A DNA stretch of 64,000 nucleotides from Actinoplanes philippinensis (GTDB lineage Bacteria; Actinomycetota; Actinomycetes; Mycobacteriales; Micromonosporaceae). The position numbers and the translations under genes were made by a program. Positions 54,610 through 64,000 of the stretch are shown in pieces. The DNA is taken from assembly GCF_900113015.1 (NCBI RefSeq), contig NZ_FONV01000004.1:558001-622000 (forward strand), in the 5' to 3' direction. The notes below the pieces were generated by a model. That model saw only the letters and a program-made list of their open reading frames with translations, ran no database searches and was not told the DNA's origin. Numbering within the stretch: the stretch's first letter is position 1; the number at the start of each line of letters is the position of its first letter.

Positions 54610-56031
54610 GTGTCGAACGATCGCGTCGCCGGGGCCGTCCGGCGGCTCTGGCCGGCCGGTGGCGCCGGGGCTGTCCGGCGGCTCTGGCCGGCCGGTGGCG
54701 CCGGGGCTGTCCGGCGGCTCTGGCTGGCCAGCGCCTTCTCCGCCGGTTCGACGTGGACGATGCAGATCGCGCTGTTCGTCGCGGTGCTGCGCGAGCACGG
54801 CGTCGCCACCCTGGCCGTCGTCGAGCTGGCCGGCACGGTGCCCGCGCTGGTGGTCATGCCGCTGGCCGGAGCGCTGGCGGACCGGTTCGACCCGCGCCGC
54901 CTGGCGATCACGTCGATGGCAGTGCAGGCGGTCTGTGTCGCGGGCCTCGCGGCACTGCTCGATGGCGGGGCGCTGTGGGCGGTCACCGCGCTCTACGCCG
55001 CACAGGGCGTGGGCGACACGGTGTGGGCGCCGGCCCGTCAACTGTGGCTGCACCGGTGGGTCGAGCCGGCCGGGGTGGCGCGTGCCAACGCGGCTCTCGG
55101 CTCGATCAGCGGCCTGACCATCATCGCCGGCGCGACTCTCGGTGGGGTGCTGTCGGCCTGGGGTCCGGCGTACGCGATGGGGGTGGCGACGCTGCTGAAG
55201 ATCGCCGCGGTGGCGCCGTTGCTGCTGCTCCCCCGGCTTCCGGCGACGCACGCCGACCCCGGCTCACCGGCCGTACCCGGCGCACCGGCCGCCCCCGGCT
55301 TACCGACCGACCCCGGCTTACCGGCCGTGCCCGGCGTACCGACCGGCCCCGCCACACCGGCCGACCCCGGTTTACCGGCCGACCCCGCCGCACCGGCTGA
55401 CCCCGGCCGTGCGGGGTTCCGGCGTCAGCTCGTCGACGGGCTGGGCGCCGTCCGCGACAACCGGCTGGCCGCCTCCGTGGTGTGGATCGGGATCGCCTGG
55501 GGATGCATCGGCGGCGCCTACTCCGTCCTGCTCGCTGGGCACGCCCTGACCGATCTGCGGCTGAGCAGCGCCACGCTCGGGGTCCTCTACGCCGTGGACG
55601 GCGCCGCGGTGATCGCCGGCACCGTCGTCGCGGCCCGCCTGGCGGCCCGGCGTCACCTGCCCGCCTACGCCGGCGCCTACCTCCTGCAGGGTGCCGCCTG
55701 GGCGTTGTTCTTCGTCGCCGGCGACGTCGTGCTCGCGACCGCCGCGCTGGCCGTCATGCGCCTGAGCAGCGGTGTGATCATCGCGCTGGACACCACCATC
55801 CTGCTGGCCACCGTGCCGGCGCGGCTGCGCGGACGGGTGACCGGCCTGCACATCACCACCTACTCCGCGACGGCACGTGCGTCCCTCGCGCTGTACGGCG
55901 TGCTGCTGACCGTCGCCGACGCCCGGCTGCTGGGCGTCGTCTCCGGTGTGGTGTCGATGGCGATCGGGCTGGTGTGGTGGTGGACGCAGCGGCGGGACAG
56001 CCCGCGTGCCTACCTGTCCGCGCTGTCGTGA
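54610..56031 (+). CDS. Major facilitator superfamily transporter with repeat-rich tail and loop (473 aa)
   Basis: It starts with GTG 54610. About 11-12 hydrophobic spans are seen, with the MFS loop between helices 2 and 3 (LADRFDPRRLAITSM) and a later GRVTGLHITTYS segment, like MFS_3/enterobactin-exporter-type proteins. Two oddities stand out. The N-terminus has a 12-residue unit (GAVRRLWPAGGA) repeated nearly three times, and the central cytosolic loop (about 215-270) is a Pro/Gly/Ala-rich low-complexity run (DPGLPAVPGVPTGP-like). Both are DNA tandem repeats and may vary in length between strains. The substrate is unknown. It overlaps the convergent GNAT gene by 22 bases. Confidence 0.9.
   Translation: MSNDRVAGAVRRLWPAGGAGAVRRLWPAGGAGAVRRLWLASAFSAGSTWTMQIALFVAVLREHGVATLAVVELAGTVPALVVMPLAGALADRFDPRRLAITSMAVQAVCVAGLAALLDGGALWAVTALYAAQGVGDTVWAPARQLWLHRWVEPAGVARANAALGSISGLTIIAGATLGGVLSAWGPAYAMGVATLLKIAAVAPLLLLPRLPATHADPGSPAVPGAPAAPGLPTDPGLPAVPGVPTGPATPADPGLPADPAAPADPGRAGFRRQLVDGLGAVRDNRLAASVVWIGIAWGCIGGAYSVLLAGHALTDLRLSSATLGVLYAVDGAAVIAGTVVAARLAARRHLPAYAGAYLLQGAAWALFFVAGDVVLATAALAVMRLSSGVIIALDTTILLATVPARLRGRVTGLHITTYSATARASLALYGVLLTVADARLLGVVSGVVSMAIGLVWWWTQRRDSPRAYLSALS
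54631..54729. repeat. 36-bp tandem repeat, 2.75 copies, in the MFS gene
   Basis: Units 54631-54666 and 54667-54702 differ by one base (GGGGCCG versus GGGGCTG) and a partial third unit runs to 54729. It keeps the reading frame (12 codons). Confidence 0.92.
55251..55413. repeat. Degenerate 15/30-bp repeat encoding the Pro-Gly-rich loop
   Basis: Repeated units of the type CCGGCCGACCCCGGCTTA encode x-P-G-x-P-A/T-x-P steps in the central loop of the MFS protein. The repeats are in frame and imperfect. Confidence 0.8.
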
Positions 56032-56564
56032 CGTCTGTCGTACTCCTCCCGGGTGATCGCGAACACGTCGACCGTCGAGCCGTTGCCCGGCACGGTGGTC
56101 CGCCGGTCGAAGGTCAGGCCGATCTTCTCCATCACCCGGGCCGAGCGCACATTGTCCACGTGGCGGATGCTGACCAGCCGGCCCAGCCCCTGATCGACGA
56201 GTCCGAAGCGCAGAGCCGCCCGTGCGCCCTCGGTCGCCAGGCCCGCGCCCCAGAACGAGCGCCCCAGCCGCCAGCCGATCTCCACGGCCGGCAGGACCTC
56301 GGGCAGGAAGAGCGGCACCGCCAGCCCCACCCAGCCGGTCAGCTCGCCGGTCGCCAGCAGCTCGGCCGCGAACAGCCCGTGGCCGTGCTCCGCCCAGTGC
56401 TGCCGCATCCGGTCCACATGGGCGGCGGTCTCCTCGCGGCTCAGCACGGAACCGTCCCGGATGTACCGCATCACCTCGGGATCGGCATACATCGGCGCCA
56501 GGGCGTCGACGTCGTCATCGCGCCACTGTCGCAACAGGAGCCGCTCGGTACGGAGTTCGATCAT
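56010..56564 (-). CDS. GNAT-family N-acetyltransferase, RimJ/RimL-like (184 aa)
   Basis: ATG 56564 gives MIELRTERLLLRQWRDDD, the typical opening of RimJ/RimL-type acetyltransferases. The acetyl-CoA-binding region is EIGWRLGRSFWGAGLATEGARAALRFG (about 93), and HVDNVRSARVMEKIGLTF is the conserved alpha-4 segment. The 3' end overlaps the convergent MFS gene by 22 bases. The substrate is unknown (an N-terminal amine of a protein or a small amine). Confidence 0.93.
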   Translation of the reverse strand: MIELRTERLLLRQWRDDDVDALAPMYADPEVMRYIRDGSVLSREETAAHVDRMRQHWAEHGHGLFAAELLATGELTGWVGLAVPLFLPEVLPAVEIGWRLGRSFWGAGLATEGARAALRFGLVDQGLGRLVSIRHVDNVRSARVMEKIGLTFDRRTTVPGNGSTVDVFAITREEYDRRHDSADR

Positions 56565-56631
56565 GGCCTGATTGTCGCCGACCACCCGTCCGCCGGCCTC
56601 GTCGCCGGTCTCGGCGGCTCGGCGGATGGCA

Positions 56632-56650
56632 CTTACCTCCAGGTAGGTAC
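56632..56650. promoter_or_regulatory. Inverted repeat TACCT-CC-AGGTA overlapping GTAGGTAC
   Basis: A palindromic element 116-134 bp before the SDR start and about 70 bp before the GNAT start. It continues as GTAGGTACGGAC, close to GTAAGTACGGAC at 23,866, which suggests regulators of one family. Confidence 0.4.
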
Positions 56651-56765
56651 GGACATATGAGTCCCTACTTGTGGCCCGACATTCCCTGCGGAAGCCTGGC
56701 ATCACACCGGGTCATCCATCGACGATGGCGCGCGCGTCGGCGCGGGCCGGCTGGAGAAGACGTCA

Positions 56766-57527
56766 TTGAGCAGCTACGCGGGCAAGAAGGCCGTGATCAC
56801 CGGCGGCACGATCGGCATCGGGCTGGCCACCGCGAAGGCACTGGTCGACGGTGGTGGCGAGGTCCTTGTCACCGGTCGTGACGAGAAGAACCTCGCCGCA
56901 GCGCAGCAGGAACTCGGCGACAACGCGCGGGTGGTGCGCTCGGACACCGCCGTGCTCGCCGACATCGAGCGGCTCGGCGCGACCGTGGAGAAGGAGTTCG
57001 GCCGGATCGACCTGCTCTTCGTGAACGCGGGCTTCGCCCGGCCCGGCCCGTTCGGGCACGTCACCGAGGAGCTGTTCGACAACACCTTCAACGTCAACGC
57101 CAAGGGCGCGTTCTTCACCGCCCAGCGCCTCGCGCCGCTGGTCGAGGACGGTGGCTCGATCATCTTCACCACCTCGATCGCCAACGACTCCGGTAACCCC
57201 GGCATGGGTCCGTACGCCGGATCGAAGGCCGCCGTCCGCGCCTTCACCAAGGTCATCGCCGCCGAGCTGCTGCCCCGCGACATCCGGGTCAACAGCATCA
57301 GCCCCGGCTTCATCGACACCCCGACCGGGGGCATCACCGGCGCCTCCCCCGAGATGCTGGCCGCGTTCGAGAAGGTCGGCGACACCATCACCCCGATGCG
57401 CCGGCACGGTTCGGCCGAGGAGGTCGCGCGCGCCGTGCTCTTCCTCGCCTTCGACGCCACCTTCACCACCGGTGCGGAGCTCAACGTCGACGGCGGCCTC
57501 GGCCAGCGGCTCAACCGTCAGCAGTGA
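56766..57527 (+). CDS. Short-chain dehydrogenase/reductase (253 aa)
   Basis: It begins with TTG 56766, with GGAGAAG six bases upstream; no ATG start is available before the cofactor motif. It is a classical SDR: TGGTIGIG near the N-terminus, NAGFA, the Ser in TTSIAND, the YAGSK catalytic pair (about 151-155), and the C-terminal TGAELNVDGGLGQ. ISPGFIDTP is also typical. It oxidises or reduces an alcohol or ketone using NAD(P). It stands alone with a GTAGGTAC-type element upstream, an arrangement often seen for stress-induced reductases, but the substrate is unknown. Confidence 0.94.
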   Translation: MSSYAGKKAVITGGTIGIGLATAKALVDGGGEVLVTGRDEKNLAAAQQELGDNARVVRSDTAVLADIERLGATVEKEFGRIDLLFVNAGFARPGPFGHVTEELFDNTFNVNAKGAFFTAQRLAPLVEDGGSIIFTTSIANDSGNPGMGPYAGSKAAVRAFTKVIAAELLPRDIRVNSISPGFIDTPTGGITGASPEMLAAFEKVGDTITPMRRHGSAEEVARAVLFLAFDATFTTGAELNVDGGLGQRLNRQQ

Positions 57528-57605
57528 GAACTGCCGGAACGAGGAGCCGGCGGCCGGCGCATGAGGCGACCCGCGCGAGTGACTGCCTTTTTAGGAACCT
57601 TTACT

Positions 57606-57611
57606 TATAGA
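57606..57611 (+). promoter_or_regulatory. Candidate -10 element for the S1 protease gene
   Basis: TATAGA lies 52 bp before the start inside a strikingly AT-rich stretch (about 57,587-57,612) of an otherwise GC-rich gap. No clear -35 is visible at 17 bp. Confidence 0.35.
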
Positions 57612-57662
57612 CTGTTGTCGATCTGCGGATCACCCCGTCCCCCGCGTGGAGAGGCACACCGC

Positions 57663-58802
57663 ATGAACGACAACAGGCGTCTGGGCTCCGCCCTCGGCAT
57701 CGCCGTCGCGTTGGTCATCACCGGCACTCCCGCCACCGCCGCCGCGCCACCGGCTTCCCCGCAGCCGGCCGCGCAGCGGTTCGAGTTCCCCGCCGAGGCG
57801 CGCCGGCAGATCCCGCTGACGCAGGCCGCCTCGGCGATCCGCCGCACCGTCGAGCAGGGCACGAACACCGGTTACGCCGGTCTCGAACTCCAGGACGACC
57901 GGGTCGTCCTCTGGTGGAAGGGCACGGTTCCCGCCGGGGTGCGCCAGGCCGTCGGCGCCGCCCGGCGGACCGCCCCCGTCCAGATCGCCACCGCCGCCCA
58001 CTCACTGCGCGAGCTGCGTGCGGCCGGCGCCCGGCTGCGTACCTCCCTGGCCGGGAAACCGCGCATCAAGTACGCCGTGGACGGCAGCCGCGTGATCGTC
58101 GACACCGCCGGGGGCGCCGGCCTGACCGCGGCGCGGATCCCCGAGGTGGGGGTGCCGGTCGAGGTCGTCGACCAGGGTGCACGGGTCCTGACCAGCCGCC
58201 GGGACGACTGGCCGGAGTGGAAGGGGGGCGCCGACCAGATCAACGGAAACTCCCGCTGCACCACCGGTTTCCCGGTCCGCAACTCCTCCGCCGACTTCAT
58301 CCTGACCGCCGGGCACTGCGGCAGCAACGGCGACCAGATCCGCGACGGTGTGGGTGAGTTCATCGGCACGTTCACCGGCGACCGCGACGATCACGACATC
58401 GCGCTGGTGCACACCCCCAGCGGGGCCGACAACCTGATGTACGTGGGCGGCCTGGACAGCAATCTGGTCACCACGGTCGAGGGCTGGGACTGGGTGTTCC
58501 CCGGCGAGTACCTGTGCCAGTCCGGCGGCTCCTCGGCCCGGGACACCGGTGGCCCGGTCTGCGGCCTGCGGGTCGAGAAGTTCAACACCGACTCGGGCGA
58601 CGCCGTGGAGGCCCGGCAGGTCGACGGCCGTCCGGCGGTGCGCGGCGGGGACAGCGGCGGGCCGGTCTTCGGGCCCTCGGCCAGCGGCAACGTCATCGCC
58701 AAGGGCATCAACAACTACACGTACGTCGGCAACAACACGATCCTGGGCTTCCAGGACTTCGGCACCGCCACCCGCGACTACGGCATCTGGATCGCCGACT
58801 GA
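57663..58802 (+). CDS. Secreted trypsin-like (S1) serine protease with propeptide (379 aa)
   Basis: ATG 57663 follows GGAGAGG. The signal peptide (LGSALGIAVALVITGTPATAAA) ends near residue 28. Residues about 29-190 are a propeptide-like region, and the mature S1 domain holds the full triad: His in ILTAGHCGSNG, Asp in RDDHDIALVHTP, and Ser in GGDSGGPVFGP. Cys pairs (SRCTTG with GHCG; LCQSG with VCGL) match streptogrisin-type disulfides. It is an extracellular protease, probably self-processed. It is unrelated to the PKS cluster and stands alone between an SDR and a secreted esterase. Confidence 0.94.
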   Translation: MNDNRRLGSALGIAVALVITGTPATAAAPPASPQPAAQRFEFPAEARRQIPLTQAASAIRRTVEQGTNTGYAGLELQDDRVVLWWKGTVPAGVRQAVGAARRTAPVQIATAAHSLRELRAAGARLRTSLAGKPRIKYAVDGSRVIVDTAGGAGLTAARIPEVGVPVEVVDQGARVLTSRRDDWPEWKGGADQINGNSRCTTGFPVRNSSADFILTAGHCGSNGDQIRDGVGEFIGTFTGDRDDHDIALVHTPSGADNLMYVGGLDSNLVTTVEGWDWVFPGEYLCQSGGSSARDTGGPVCGLRVEKFNTDSGDAVEARQVDGRPAVRGGDSGGPVFGPSASGNVIAKGINNYTYVGNNTILGFQDFGTATRDYGIWIAD

Positions 58803-58820
58803 CCGAGCGCGAGCGGGGAT

Positions 58821-58853
58821 GCCGTCCCGGCCCTGGAGCGGGGCCGGGACGGC
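58821..58853. terminator. Perfect 13-bp hairpin between convergent secreted-enzyme genes
   Basis: Arms 58821-58833 and 58841-58853 are perfectly complementary around a 7-nt loop, six bases before the convergent esterase stop at 58859. Confidence 0.87.
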
Positions 58854-58858
58854 GGGCC

Positions 58859-64000
<5,142 letters not shown>

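Overview
This window comes from a high-GC actinobacterium, most likely a motile-spored member of the Micromonosporaceae such as Actinoplanes. The evidence is the very high third-position GC, frequent GTG/TTG starts, AccE-type carboxylase epsilon subunit, PimR-type SARP regulator, a hybrid kinase with tandem HAMP domains, and a methyl-accepting chemotaxis protein, which non-motile streptomycetes lack. The genus is inference.

Positions 1 to about 39,600 hold part of a secondary-metabolite gene cluster. Two giant type I polyketide synthase genes read leftwards and the second runs off the left edge. The first (5330-18256) has a KSQ-AT-ACP loading module and two KS-AT-DH-KR-ACP modules. The second (<1-5302) has another KS-AT-DH-KR-ACP module and the start of a fourth extension KS. 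Every AT carries malonyl-type motifs, so the visible part should build an acetyl-primed conjugated polyene. To the right lie a small NTF2-fold protein, a flavin reductase, a class III aminotransferase, a SARP/cyclase-like/AAA regulator, a second small NTF2-fold protein, and a tightly coupled operon of acyl-AMP ligase, KASIII and acyl-CoA carboxylase beta, epsilon and alpha subunits. Next come an acyl-CoA-dehydrogenase-fold flavoenzyme, an HxlR regulator, an imine-reductase-like enzyme, a P450, an aldehyde dehydrogenase, a Tat-exported amine oxidase and a second acyl-CoA-dehydrogenase-fold enzyme. An aminotransferase, an imine reductase and flavoenzymes beside a polyene PKS suggest a polyketide alkaloid (a nitrogen heterocycle made by chain release, transamination, cyclisation, imine reduction and oxidation). 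No release domain lies inside the window, and the product is unknown.

Repeated GTTACC-type heptamers at 11-bp spacing upstream of the PKS and of the second NTF2 gene may be the SARP operator. A second motif, GTAAGTAC, recurs upstream of the second NTF2 gene, the imine-reductase-like gene and (as GTAGGTAC) an SDR gene. Long, mostly perfect hairpins separate most convergent genes.

From about 39,900 rightwards the window looks like ordinary chromosomal content: a secreted tannase/feruloyl-esterase-family enzyme, a truncated secreted-protein gene, a large M14 carboxypeptidase, a chemotaxis receptor, a lipoprotein, a tandem SagB-like nitroreductase, a two-component system with an ABC-2 exporter, a LysR/hydroxyacid dehydrogenase/RidA set, an MFS transporter with internal repeats, a GNAT acetyltransferase, an SDR, a secreted S1 protease, a PHB-depolymerase-like esterase with a ricin-type lectin domain, and the greater part of a hybrid histidine kinase that runs off the right edge. 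I saw no rRNA, tRNA, insertion sequence, CRISPR array or attachment site.
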